Counted from the first letter of the stretch, positions 1 to 5,654 are shown. The stretch is DNA of 8,442 nt from an uncultured Anaerolineaceae bacterium (GCA_937894825.1 CALCQT010000323.1:1-8442), one strand, 5' to 3'. Notes: generated by a model from the sequence alone, not told the origin. A program made the numbers and translations.

Positions 1-591
1 AGCTCGGCCATGATCAATATCACGAACGCCACCTTTATGAAAATTTCCCAATTCAAGATCTATTTTCCGTTTCTCGCCACACTGAACAAAAAGGGTAAGC
101 TGATCACGCCGTTTATTTATCCATCGGTGATTATTGCATTGATTGTCCTGCTGGTTTTCTTTGTGGTGCTGAAATATACAAAATTTGGCCGCGCTATTTA
201 TGCGGTGGGGGGAAACGAACAATCGGCGCTGTTGATGGGGCTGAACGTTCGCAACACGAAACTGAAGGCTTATATTCTGAACGGTTTCCTGGCGACGCTG
301 GGCGGTATTCTCTTTTGTTTCAATACCAATGCGGGCTTTGTTGAACAGGCCCGCGGGTTTGAGATGGAGGCGATCGCTTCGGCTGTCATCGGCGGGACAT
401 TGCTGACGGGCGGCGTCGGGAATGTGATCGGCTCACTTTTCGGGGTGTTGATTAAGGGAACGATCGAATCGTTTATTACCACGCAGGGGACGCTTTCTTC
501 CTGGTGGACAAGAATTGTGATTTCGCTTTTGCTGGCTTTCTTCATTATCCTTCAAAGTGTGTTTGCTTCGATCAAGGACCGGAATCGGTAG
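1..591 (+). CDS. Sugar ABC transporter permease, YjfF-like, 3' part
   Basis: The reading frame is open from base 1, so the true start lies upstream; 196 residues remain before TAG at 589-591. This is the C-terminal part of a BPD_transp_2 (RbsC/XylH/YjfF) permease, which with a partner permease and a double-length ATPase imports a monosaccharide across the cytoplasmic membrane. Visible features are hydrophobic helices, the cytoplasmic-loop motif GGNEQSALLMGLNVR, the segment AIASAVIGGTLLTGGVG, and GTLSSWWTRI near the end. From memory these last two match E. coli YjfF of the galactofuranose importer better than RbsC, so YjfF-like is inferred; the substrate is unknown. Partner genes should lie upstream. 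A strong terminator 45 bases downstream marks the operon end. Confidence 0.88.
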   Translation, partial: SSAMINITNATFMKISQFKIYFPFLATLNKKGKLITPFIYPSVIIALIVLLVFFVVLKYTKFGRAIYAVGGNEQSALLMGLNVRNTKLKAYILNGFLATLGGILFCFNTNAGFVEQARGFEMEAIASAVIGGTLLTGGVGNVIGSLFGVLIKGTIESFITTQGTLSSWWTRIVISLLLAFFIILQSVFASIKDRNR

Positions 592-636
592 GCAGTTAAA
601 TAGATCCGCCGGACAAAGCCTTCTATTTTCCCGGAC

Positions 637-704
637 CGCAATCCGTTGCTCTGTTTTTTACCATGCTTCCCATGGTAAAAAACAGAGCAACGGATTGCGT
701 TTTT
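637..704 (+). terminator. Intrinsic terminator with a perfect 29-bp stem
   Basis: Bases 637-665 and 671-699 are exact reverse complements (29 bp, 5-nt loop CTTCC), followed directly by TTTTT at 700-704. It lies 45 nt after the permease stop and should end that operon on the plus strand. The stem is much longer than a typical intrinsic terminator and contains an internal run of six T facing six A. The minus strand has no U-tract, so it is not a clear bidirectional terminator. Confidence 0.85.
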
Positions 705-748
705 ATGCTCAGCAAGTGTATCCCCGACGCCAATGTTGAATTATGATA

Positions 749-757
749 TGTTATATT
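749..757 (+). promoter_or_regulatory. Possible extended -10 promoter element
   Basis: TG-T-TATATT (749-757) fits an extended -10 box for the gene at 906. No convincing -35 box stands 16-18 nt upstream, which extended -10 promoters tolerate. Transcription would begin near 763-765, giving a leader of about 140 nt. The region is AT-rich, so a chance match is possible. Confidence 0.4.
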
Positions 758-762
758 CACGT

Positions 763-873
763 ATGATCGGCCCATCTGCGAGACAGGCCAGAGCATGTGG
801 AAGAGTCGCAAGTACAGGGCCGATCCCTGTGCCGATTGATGTAAGTGAAACTGAATGCGGATATACGTTCTAA
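763..873 (+). CDS. Possible 36-codon leader ORF (doubtful)
   Basis: ATG at 763, at or next to the predicted transcription start, opens a 36-codon frame ending at TAA 871-873, 32 nt before the exported-protein gene. It has no Shine-Dalgarno sequence, so it would need leaderless initiation. The peptide starts MIGPSARQARACGRV and ends ETECGYTF, with no recognisable family. An ORF of this length is common by chance; the only arguments for it are its position after a -10-like element and a similar arrangement in the met leader. The same bases form stems, so it may equally be a non-coding structured leader. Confidence 0.2.
   Translation: MIGPSARQARACGRVASTGPIPVPIDVSETECGYTF
765..832 (+). other. 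Structured leader with mutually exclusive hairpins
   Basis: GATCGGCCC (765-773) pairs perfectly with GGGCCGATC (817-825), enclosing a second stem TGCGA/TCGCA (777-781 with 806-810). Part of the right arm can instead form ACAGGG/CCCTGT (814-819 with 825-830, loop CCGAT), extended by a GU and a GC pair. The two folds cannot coexist, as in a regulatory leader, but I recognise no known riboswitch class. No intrinsic terminator follows, so any control would act on translation or RNA stability. Confidence 0.35.
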
Positions 874-905
874 TATCGATTTCTTAGCTGAAGGAGGAAA
901 TTAAA

Positions 906-1682
906 ATGAGACTTCATATGCAACGATGGATCTACAAACTATTGTTTTTTGTCATTCTATGTGCAGTCAGTGGGGGGCATGGCGTCAGCGCGCAGGCTGC
1001 GCTGCCCACCATATTGCCGGATATGCCGAAGCCGGCGGACTCGGCGTTGCTCAGCCAGACGGTGAGCGATATTACGGTAGAAATCACGCGAATTGGCTAT
1101 GGGGATCAAGAAATGGCTAATTTCACCGAAAACCCGACAGCCGAACCCCTGCCTTACCGGAATGTTGTGGTTGACGCCTGTTTTACCAAACCGGACGACG
1201 GGGAATGGTTTCTGTATGCGGACCTTACGGACGGCTTTGAATTTGGAGAAACAAATGCTATTTCAATCAATTCGCTTTATGATCACCGGGTCGAAATCCA
1301 GGCCGACGGGAAAAAGATGGGTGAAGATTGTAAACGCTTCTATTATTTGATTCCAGCTGACCAGAAAATCACTTTCCCGCTTATGATCCGGTTCCGTCAT
1401 ATTTTTACACTTCCGCGTGAGGGAATGGGCACCTGCGAGAATTTTCTCTATCGGGTGAAAACCAGCCCGGCAGCGCAAACCGCCGGGATCCAGGCGACGT
1501 GTGACGATGTCCAACCGCTAAGCGAATGGACGAGCAGCCAATTCGCTTTCAATCTTGTTTCGTACGATTCCCAAAAGGCAACACAGCAGGAAGCCAATCA
1601 GATCCTGCGGGATATACAAGCGGGTATCGTCTATGGCCCCTGGATTTTCACTATTGAGGGAGAAGATCTGTTTTCAGAATGA
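906..1682 (+). CDS. Exported protein of unknown function
   Basis: The start is set by AAGGAGG at 891-897, 8 nt before ATG 906; the product has 258 residues. Residues 1-31 form a signal peptide: basic n-region with R2, R7 and K11, hydrophobic core around LLFFVILCAV, and a likely cleavage after VSAQA. Cys19 is in the core but lacks a lipobox (Leu at -1), so secretion by signal peptidase I is expected. The mature part has no transmembrane segment, is rich in alternating hydrophobic residues suggesting beta structure, and has four cysteines (92, 142, 177, 199) that could make two disulfides. I recognise no family or catalytic motif. It stands alone, between the permease terminator and the met promoter. 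A real gene is very likely; the role is unknown. Confidence 0.85.
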   Translation: MRLHMQRWIYKLLFFVILCAVSGGHGVSAQAALPTILPDMPKPADSALLSQTVSDITVEITRIGYGDQEMANFTENPTAEPLPYRNVVVDACFTKPDDGEWFLYADLTDGFEFGETNAISINSLYDHRVEIQADGKKMGEDCKRFYYLIPADQKITFPLMIRFRHIFTLPREGMGTCENFLYRVKTSPAAQTAGIQATCDDVQPLSEWTSSQFAFNLVSYDSQKATQQEANQILRDIQAGIVYGPWIFTIEGEDLFSE

Positions 1683-1711
1683 AAGGAGAATTTTGGGAGG
1701 AAATTGCTGTC

Positions 1712-1730
1712 ATACGTTTGAAAAACGTAT
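1712..1730. repeat. 8-bp inverted repeat next to the met promoter
   Basis: ATACGTTT (1712-1719), a 3-base spacer GAA, and AAACGTAT (1723-1730) form a perfect dyad ending one base before the -35 box at 1732. No U-tract follows, so it is a poor terminator for the upstream gene. Its position suits an operator or activator site for the methionine operon, but no cognate regulator is visible. Confidence 0.5.
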
Positions 1731-1731
1731 C

Positions 1732-1760
1732 TTGACCGGCTGAGAAAATCCGAATACACT
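1732..1760 (+). promoter_or_regulatory. Sigma70-type promoter of the metNIQ operon
   Basis: TTGACC (1732-1737), a 17-nt spacer and TACACT (1755-1760) give a good consensus promoter. The predicted start is about 1767, leaving roughly 215 nt of leader before metN. It is correctly placed upstream of the leader terminator. Confidence 0.72.
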
Positions 1761-1766
1761 ATACTC

Positions 1767-1868
1767 ATGTTGAATTATTCGAGGAACGGGTACGGAATGT
1801 TGATGTGCAGCCGCCAAACAGGGCGGTCGCTGAGCTTTGCGTATCCACAATCGGTATTTATTGGTTAA
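1767..1868 (+). CDS. Candidate leader peptide of metNIQ (33 codons)
   Basis: ATG at 1767 coincides with the predicted transcription start, six bases after the -10 box, and opens 33 codons ending at TAA 1866-1868. Codons 11-14 read Met-Leu-Met-Cys (1797-1808), between the two arms of a leader stem and just before an inner hairpin. The stop lies 19 nt before the intrinsic terminator. This layout is what leader-peptide attenuation by sulfur amino acids would need. Against it: there is no Shine-Dalgarno sequence, so leaderless initiation is required; a 33-codon ORF is not statistically unusual; and I found no clear antiterminator pairing. Treat it as a hypothesis. Confidence 0.3.
   Translation: MLNYSRNGYGMLMCSRQTGRSLSFAYPQSVFIG
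1788..1846 (+). other. Foldable element in the metNIQ leader
   Basis: GGGTACG (1788-1794) pairs with CGTATCC (1840-1846), seven pairs with one GU. Inside lies a hairpin of CAG plus CCGCC (1808-1815) with GGCGG (1822-1826) and CTG (1830-1832), interrupted by a 3-nt bulge. It sits between promoter and terminator, where a riboswitch aptamer would be. I see no SAM-I core, no SAH riboswitch signature and no T-box sequence. It could be an undescribed aptamer, part of a peptide attenuator, or incidental folding. Confidence 0.4.
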
Positions 1869-1887
1869 TATTCTCCTGATGATTCGT

Positions 1888-1923
1888 GAGGCTCTTTTGT
1901 AATAAAAAGAGCCTCTTTTTTTT
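1888..1923 (+). terminator. Intrinsic terminator in the metNIQ leader
   Basis: GAGGCTCTTTT (1888-1898) pairs perfectly over 11 bp with AAAAGAGCCTC (1905-1915) around a 6-nt loop, followed by eight T (1916-1923). It lies about 120 nt downstream of the met promoter and 58 nt before metN, with no recognised gene to terminate. The simplest reading is an attenuator that must be read through for operon expression. It could also just end transcription from the gene at 906. Confidence 0.85.
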
Positions 1924-1981
1924 GATAATAATCAATGCCGATCGAGTTCTTCAAACGAAAAAATCTCCGGAGAAGAATGTA

Positions 1982-2782
1982 GTGATAAAAATCCAGAATT
2001 TGTATAAGGTTTTTAAAACAGAAAGTGGACACTTCAAAGCGTTGGAAGATGTTTCACTTCATGTCGAGGCAGAAGATATTTACGGAATCATCGGGATGAG
2101 TGGTGCGGGAAAAAGCACATTGGTTCGCTGCATCAACCTGCTGGAAGAACCGACCTACGGGGAGATCGTGATCGAAGGACAGTGCATTTTTCGGAAAATG
2201 AGAAAAAAGGCGGAAGAGGCTGAAGATCCTCAAGAGAATGTCCGCCTGACCGGATCGGATTTATTAGCATTGAGACGGGAAATTGGGATGATATTTCAGA
2301 CGCCAAATTTGTTAATGCAGCGGAACGTGGAGCGCAACATTGCGTTTCCATTGGAAGTTGCCGGCGTGCCGAAAGAAAAAATTCAGACGCGGGTCGCTGA
2401 GCTGATGGATCTGGTCAGCATCAGCGAAAAAGCCCACAACTATCCCTCCCAGTTATCCGGCGGACAGCGGCAGCGCGTCTCCATTGCGCGGGCACTGGCG
2501 AACACCCCGAAAATTCTGCTCTGTGATGAACCGACCTCGGCTTTGGATTCGTTGACGACGAATCAGATTCTGGATTTGTTATGGGATATCAATCAGAAAT
2601 TGCGCGTCACCATTATTATGATTACGCATGAGATTGAGATCGTGAAAAAGATCTGCAACAAAGTGGCGGTGATCGATCAGACCCGGATCGTTGAGCAGGG
2701 CGAAATCGGACAGGTTTTGCTGAATCCGGGCAAGGAAATTACCCGGCAGCTGCTGCGGGGAACGCGGGGGAATTATGCCTGA
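1982..2782 (+). CDS. metN: Methionine ABC importer ATPase MetN, lacking the NIL domain
   Basis: Start is GTG 1982, 9 nt after GGAG (1969-1972). The frame stays open upstream to a GTG at 1886, but that lies in the base of the leader terminator. The 266-residue product powers methionine uptake through MetI. It carries Walker A GMSGAGKST (38-46), Q-loop Gln106, signature LSGGQRQRVSIARAL (158-172), Walker B ILLCDEP (178-184) and switch His216. It resembles E. coli MetN from its first residues (IKIQNLYKVF, ALEDVSL). Two oddities: roughly 17 extra residues, charged, around 70-90 before the Q-loop, and an end at GTRGNYA just after the nucleotide-binding domain. The C-terminal NIL domain, which in E. 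coli MetN binds methionine for trans-inhibition, is therefore absent. The 3' end overlaps metI by 8 nt. Specificity rests mainly on the metI and metQ neighbours. Confidence 0.9.
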   Translation: MIKIQNLYKVFKTESGHFKALEDVSLHVEAEDIYGIIGMSGAGKSTLVRCINLLEEPTYGEIVIEGQCIFRKMRKKAEEAEDPQENVRLTGSDLLALRREIGMIFQTPNLLMQRNVERNIAFPLEVAGVPKEKIQTRVAELMDLVSISEKAHNYPSQLSGGQRQRVSIARALANTPKILLCDEPTSALDSLTTNQILDLLWDINQKLRVTIIMITHEIEIVKKICNKVAVIDQTRIVEQGEIGQVLLNPGKEITRQLLRGTRGNYA

Positions 2783-3476
2783 GTCATTATCGTTTCTTCA
2801 AGCGATCGCCGACCTGCTGAGCGAATTCAAAGACTTGCTGGTGTTGGGAACCTGGCAAACGCTGTATGTAACATTTTTGGCGACATCTATTGCCTACGTT
2901 CTGGGTACGCCGTTAGGAATTTTGGTGGTTGTGACCGCTCCCGGCTCAATCGCTCCTAATCGACCTGTACATGAAGTATTAGGCGGAATCATCAATATCG
3001 GGCGTTCAATTCCTTTTATTATTCTGTTGGTTGCCCTGATCCCGTTTACAAGGTTGGTTGTTGGAACATCGATCGGACCCAACGCGACGATTGTTCCGTT
3101 GACGATCGCTGCGACCCCGTTTGTGGCTCGCATGATCGAACAATCGCTGATCGAAGTGGAGAATGGACTGATTGAAATGGCACAATCCATGGGCGCTACT
3201 TCCCGGCAAATCATTTTTAAAGTCCTGTTGCCGGAAAGTCTGCCTTCAATCATTCGTGGAATTTCGATCACGATTATCAGCCTGGTTGGGTATTATGCGA
3301 TGGCTGGTGCAGTCGGCGGCGGCGGTTTGGGGGACCTGGCGATCCGCTATGGTTACTACCGTTATAAGTCCGACGTCATGTTTGTCACCATTGTTTTGTT
3401 GGTCATCATCGTGGAAGTTATTCAACTTCTCGGGAATGGCGCCGCAAAGCGAATGGATAAGCGGAATATCCGCTGA
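2775..3476 (+). CDS. metI: Methionine ABC importer permease MetI
   Basis: ATG 2775 lies inside the end of metN (8-nt overlap, different frame), implying translational coupling; a G-rich stretch just upstream is a weak ribosome site. The 233-residue protein is slightly longer than E. coli MetI (217). It has about five hydrophobic segments, beginning with the TWQTLYVTFLATSIAYVLG region (27-44), and a classical EAA loop at about 134-159 (EMAQSMGATSRQIIFKVLLP) that docks on MetN. INIGRSIPFIILL (73-85) and YYAMAGAVGGGGLGDLA (173-189) are typical of MetI. It forms the homodimeric membrane channel for methionine and similar amino acids. Product class is secure; exact substrate follows from operon context. 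Confidence 0.92.
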   Translation: MPESLSFLQAIADLLSEFKDLLVLGTWQTLYVTFLATSIAYVLGTPLGILVVVTAPGSIAPNRPVHEVLGGIINIGRSIPFIILLVALIPFTRLVVGTSIGPNATIVPLTIAATPFVARMIEQSLIEVENGLIEMAQSMGATSRQIIFKVLLPESLPSIIRGISITIISLVGYYAMAGAVGGGGLGDLAIRYGYYRYKSDVMFVTIVLLVIIVEVIQLLGNGAAKRMDKRNIR

Positions 3477-3520
3477 TTGGATTGTTTGTTTTCTCTGTTG
3501 ACGCTTCAGAGTTATCAGGA

Positions 3521-3542
3521 GACAGGACCGGTACTGTCCCTG
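3521..3542 (+). other. Weak hairpin between metI and metQ
   Basis: The 101-nt metI-metQ gap contains GACAG (3521-3525) facing CTGTC (3534-3538), with an alternative bulged pairing of 3523-3528 to 3536-3542. No T-run follows, so it is not a terminator. A processing or stability element that raises binding-protein mRNA above permease mRNA is conceivable. No separate metQ promoter is evident. Confidence 0.25.
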
Positions 3543-3577
3543 AACAAAATGAAATTTTACAAATAATGAGGAATATC

Positions 3578-4435
3578 ATGAAAAAAACTGCTGTTATTAC
3601 CTTTGTCTTATTGCTCTCTGCAATCGTTCTGTCCGGTTTTGCTCCTTCTGCACAAACCGAAACCACCGTCGAATTTTCGAAGGAAAATCCGATCACATTG
3701 AAAATTGGTGTGTCCCCGGTTCCGCATGCTGAAATTGTTGCGGTTGTGAAAGACGCGCTGGCTGAACAGGGCATCAACTTGGAAATCATCGAATTTACCG
3801 ATTATGTTCTGCCGAACACCGCTTTGGAAGATGGCAGCCTGGACGCCAACTTCTTCCAGCATCAGCCCTATCTGGATGACTTCAATAAGACTCGTCTGGC
3901 CGAGAACTCTAACTGGACTGAACTGGTTCCGTTGGTCTTCATCCACTTTGAACCGCTTGCGGTCTATGGCGGCAAAACTGCCAGCCTGGACGAATTGCCT
4001 GACGGTGCGAAAATCGCTGTGCCGAACGACACCACGAATGAAGCCCGTGCGCTCCTTCTGCTGGAAGCCAACGGTCTGATCAAACTCGCCGAGGGCAAAG
4101 GTCTTGAAGCGACTGCGAAAGATATTGTTGAAAATCCGAAGAACCTTGAAATCGTCGAACTCGAAGCCGCTCAGGTCGCCCGCGCGCTGGCCGACGTCGA
4201 TTTTGCTGTGATCAATGGCAACTATGCTCTGGAAGCCGGTCTGACTGCTGACGACATTTTGGCGCAGGAAGCTCCGGATTCCGAAGCTGCCGTGAAATAT
4301 GCCAACCTGGTTGCCGTCCGCAAAGGCGATGAAGAACTTCCCCAGTTTGTCGCGTTGGCTGACGCGCTGAAAACCGATGAAGTCAAAACTTTCATTGAAG
4401 AAACCTATCAGGGTTCTGTCGTTCCTGTTTTCTAA
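3578..4435 (+). CDS. metQ: Methionine-binding protein MetQ (NlpA family) without lipobox cysteine
   Basis: Start is ATG 3578, with GAGG at 3568-3571 six bases upstream; upstream in-frame starts add residues that do not resemble a signal peptide. The 285-residue product is an NlpA-family extracytoplasmic binding protein. Residues 1-26 are a signal sequence (MKKTAVITFVLLLSAIVLSG then F21). Family features include LKIGVSPVPHAEIV, the segment DANFFQHQPYLDDFN, VPNDTTNEARALLLLEANGLI and DFAVINGNYALEAGL, which line the ligand cleft in MetQ/NlpA proteins. Position 21, where LSGC would give a lipoprotein, is Phe (TTT), one base from Cys (TGT). The protein is therefore either released by signal peptidase I (possible site after PSAQ) or held by an uncleaved helix. 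It is last in metNIQ and followed by a terminator. Confidence 0.92.
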   Translation: MKKTAVITFVLLLSAIVLSGFAPSAQTETTVEFSKENPITLKIGVSPVPHAEIVAVVKDALAEQGINLEIIEFTDYVLPNTALEDGSLDANFFQHQPYLDDFNKTRLAENSNWTELVPLVFIHFEPLAVYGGKTASLDELPDGAKIAVPNDTTNEARALLLLEANGLIKLAEGKGLEATAKDIVENPKNLEIVELEAAQVARALADVDFAVINGNYALEAGLTADDILAQEAPDSEAAVKYANLVAVRKGDEELPQFVALADALKTDEVKTFIEETYQGSVVPVF

Positions 4436-4504
4436 GCAGCGGACACGATGAGAACAGGGCGTTGCTCCTTATGAGGGTGGCGCTTTGAAAAAAATGTCTT
4501 ACAG

Positions 4505-4542
4505 CAGGCGGTGTGCAGAATTTGCGCGCCGCCTGATTTTTT
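4505..4542 (+). terminator. Intrinsic terminator of the metNIQ operon
   Basis: CAGGCGG (4505-4511) pairs with CCGCCTG (4529-4535); inside, after a mismatch, GTGC (4513-4516) pairs with GCGC (4524-4527) with one GU. The tract A-TTTTTT (4536-4542) follows at once. It lies 69 nt after the metQ stop. The T-run is shared with the left arm of the next inverted repeat. Confidence 0.82.
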
Positions 4543-4582
4543 AATCGCGTGTCAAGACAATACTTTTGACACGTGATTAAAA
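4539..4582. repeat. 17-bp inverted repeat between convergent genes
   Basis: TTTTAATCGCGTGTCAA (4539-4555) faces TTGACACGTGATTAAAA (4566-4582): 17 pairs with one GU-type mismatch. It lies 19 nt beyond the methyltransferase stop on the minus strand. It has no U-tract outside the stem on either strand, so it is not a standard terminator, though it may block convergent transcripts or protect 3' ends. Its left arm overlaps the metQ terminator T-run. Confidence 0.6.
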
Positions 4583-4601
4583 TCTATCACGGTCATTGGT
4601 T

Positions 4602-5420
4602 TTATGCTGCTTTTTTGCCGATCAGCAAGCCATGGTTACTGATGCCCAGAATTGACGGTTCTTCGCAGGTACGGATATGAAAATCGGCCCAGCGCTTGAA
4701 GTCATCGACGCGCATGGCGTTGATTTCTTCGGCCAGCAGCCTGCCGACGCCGTCCTGCGAGATGTGATGGAGGATCGTGAGATGCCGTTCCCGGGCGATC
4801 CGCTCAATCTCACCGGGCGTGGTGAACCAGGTGTCGGTCCAGAAGCAATCTTCGTCCGTTGAGCGCATGACGCCTTCTTCGATGATCTTTCGGAACCATT
4901 TCTCCTGCAGAAACTGTTTGTTTTGAGAGGCCAGATGGGCGAAAACAAAATGCTTATTCATATAGGCCAGGTAGAGCAGGCCTCCGGGTTTCAAGACGCG
5001 GCAGCATTCGGCCATCACCTTTTCCCGGTCTTCGGCCTCGGTCAGATGGTAGATCGGTCCCATGCAGAAGACATGGTCGAAGGTGTTGTCTGCAAAGGCG
5101 GAAAGATCCCGTGCGTCGTTCACGCCGGAGGTTATTTTGACGCCGTCAGCCAGCGCTTTCTGGTTGAGGATTTCGATATAGGATGGCGTGATATCCAATG
5201 CGGTGACGTTTAGTCCGCGAGCGGCGAAATGCAGCGCATAGGCGCCGGTCCCCGCCGCGACATCAAGGATACTTTCGCCTGTTTTCAGGTATTTGTTCAT
5301 ATAGACCAGCGCTGTCATGAATTCGAGCCGGCGGACGTTGTCCGCTGACAACCGCAGGTCTTCATCATAATTTTCGTAAGATTGAACCACCGGGTTCATC
5401 TCAGCAATTGTTTTTTCCAT
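4602..5420 (-). CDS. Class I SAM-dependent methyltransferase
   Basis: Start is ATG at 5420 (reading leftward), preceded by GGGAG at 5430-5426; upstream in-frame codons lie beyond the likely promoter and are not included. The 272-residue soluble protein has the Rossmann-type SAM fold of the UbiE/Methyltransf_11/25 group: motif I ILDVAAGTGAYAL (51-63), the acidic residue Asp76 ending beta-2 (TALDIT) for the ribose, NDARDL (101-106), FDHVFCMGPIYHL (114-126) and RVLKPGG (141-147). The C-terminal part (about 155-260), which usually sets substrate choice, matches nothing I can name. The methyl acceptor is unknown; a small molecule is likelier than nucleic acid since no NPPY-type motif is seen. It is a single-gene unit, convergent with metQ and divergent from the glycosyltransferase. 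Confidence 0.88.
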   Translation of the reverse strand: MEKTIAEMNPVVQSYENYDEDLRLSADNVRRLEFMTALVYMNKYLKTGESILDVAAGTGAYALHFAARGLNVTALDITPSYIEILNQKALADGVKITSGVNDARDLSAFADNTFDHVFCMGPIYHLTEAEDREKVMAECCRVLKPGGLLYLAYMNKHFVFAHLASQNKQFLQEKWFRKIIEEGVMRSTDEDCFWTDTWFTTPGEIERIARERHLTILHHISQDGVGRLLAEEINAMRVDDFKRWADFHIRTCEEPSILGISNHGLLIGKKAA

Positions 5421-5480
5421 TTTTACTCCCGTATTTGTACCCGGTCGGTAGAGCACCGCCGAACCGGATGTTCTGTATTT

Positions 5481-5486
5481 ATTATA
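5481..5486 (-). promoter_or_regulatory. -10 box of the methyltransferase promoter
   Basis: On the minus strand this reads TATAAT, a perfect -10 hexamer, giving a start near 5474 and a leader of about 54 nt. No good -35 box is found at 16-18 nt; TTGGCA lies only 13 nt upstream. The leader can form a bulged stem, CCGGTTCGG with CCGACCGG, before the ribosome site. Confidence 0.5.
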
Positions 5487-5560
5487 CAATTGATTCGGCT
5501 GCCAAAAGCAGAATTTGGAGACGGCGCTCGCATTTGGAGAATAAAACCCTTTTACATGAC

Positions 5561-5600
5561 CGCTGTGTAGGGACAGCGCATCCCCGTCAGGGCACATCGC
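5561..5600. repeat. Hairpin-bearing intergenic segment, possible dispersed repeat remnant
   Basis: CGCTGT (5561-5566) pairs with ACAGCG (5573-5578), and the block carries the phrase GTAGGGACAGCGCATC. It resembles the GTAGGGACA-type palindromic intergenic repeats I recall from Chloroflexota and other genomes, but only loosely. Only one copy is present in this window. Confidence 0.25.
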
Positions 5601-5611
5601 TTAATGCTTTT

Positions 5612-5654
5612 GATACCCATATCTCACACCACGTGCGATATAGATATGGGTGTC
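5612..5654. repeat. 13-bp inverted repeat in the divergent promoter region
   Basis: GATACCCATATCT (5612-5624) faces AGATATGGGTGTC (5642-5654), 13 pairs with one GT, around a 17-base spacer. GATAT at 5637-5641 offers a competing partner for ATATC at 5619-5623. It ends 37 bases before the glycosyltransferase -10 box and has no T-run. A regulator site or cruciform is possible; no regulator gene is adjacent. Confidence 0.45.

Noticed and set aside
733..1778. Exact 12-base repeat ATGTTGAATTAT at 733-744 and 1767-1778, near both leaders
   Set aside because: An exact 12-mer pair is expected about once or twice by chance in a window this size, and the copies sit in different positions relative to the -10 boxes.
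1788..1923. SAM riboswitch or T-box in the met leader
   Set aside because: The SAM-I core (GATGAAACC-type with GGCAACC) and the T-box sequence (AGGGTGGTACCGCG-type) are absent; GGGTACGG at 1788-1795 is only a superficial match.
1886..1981. N-terminal extension of MetN from GTG 1886
   Set aside because: It would begin inside the stem of the leader terminator, has no ribosome site, and adds 32 residues before the normal MetN start; GTG 1982 has GGAG at good spacing.
3482..3577. MetQ starting at 3482 or 3566
   Set aside because: The longer starts put polar residues before the signal sequence; ATG 3578 has GAGG six bases upstream and gives a normal MKKTA signal peptide.
5421..5597. N-terminal extension of the methyltransferase to 5597 on the minus strand
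   Set aside because: It would start upstream of the TATAAT promoter box, and the added residues look unlike a methyltransferase; ATG 5420 has GGGAG in place.
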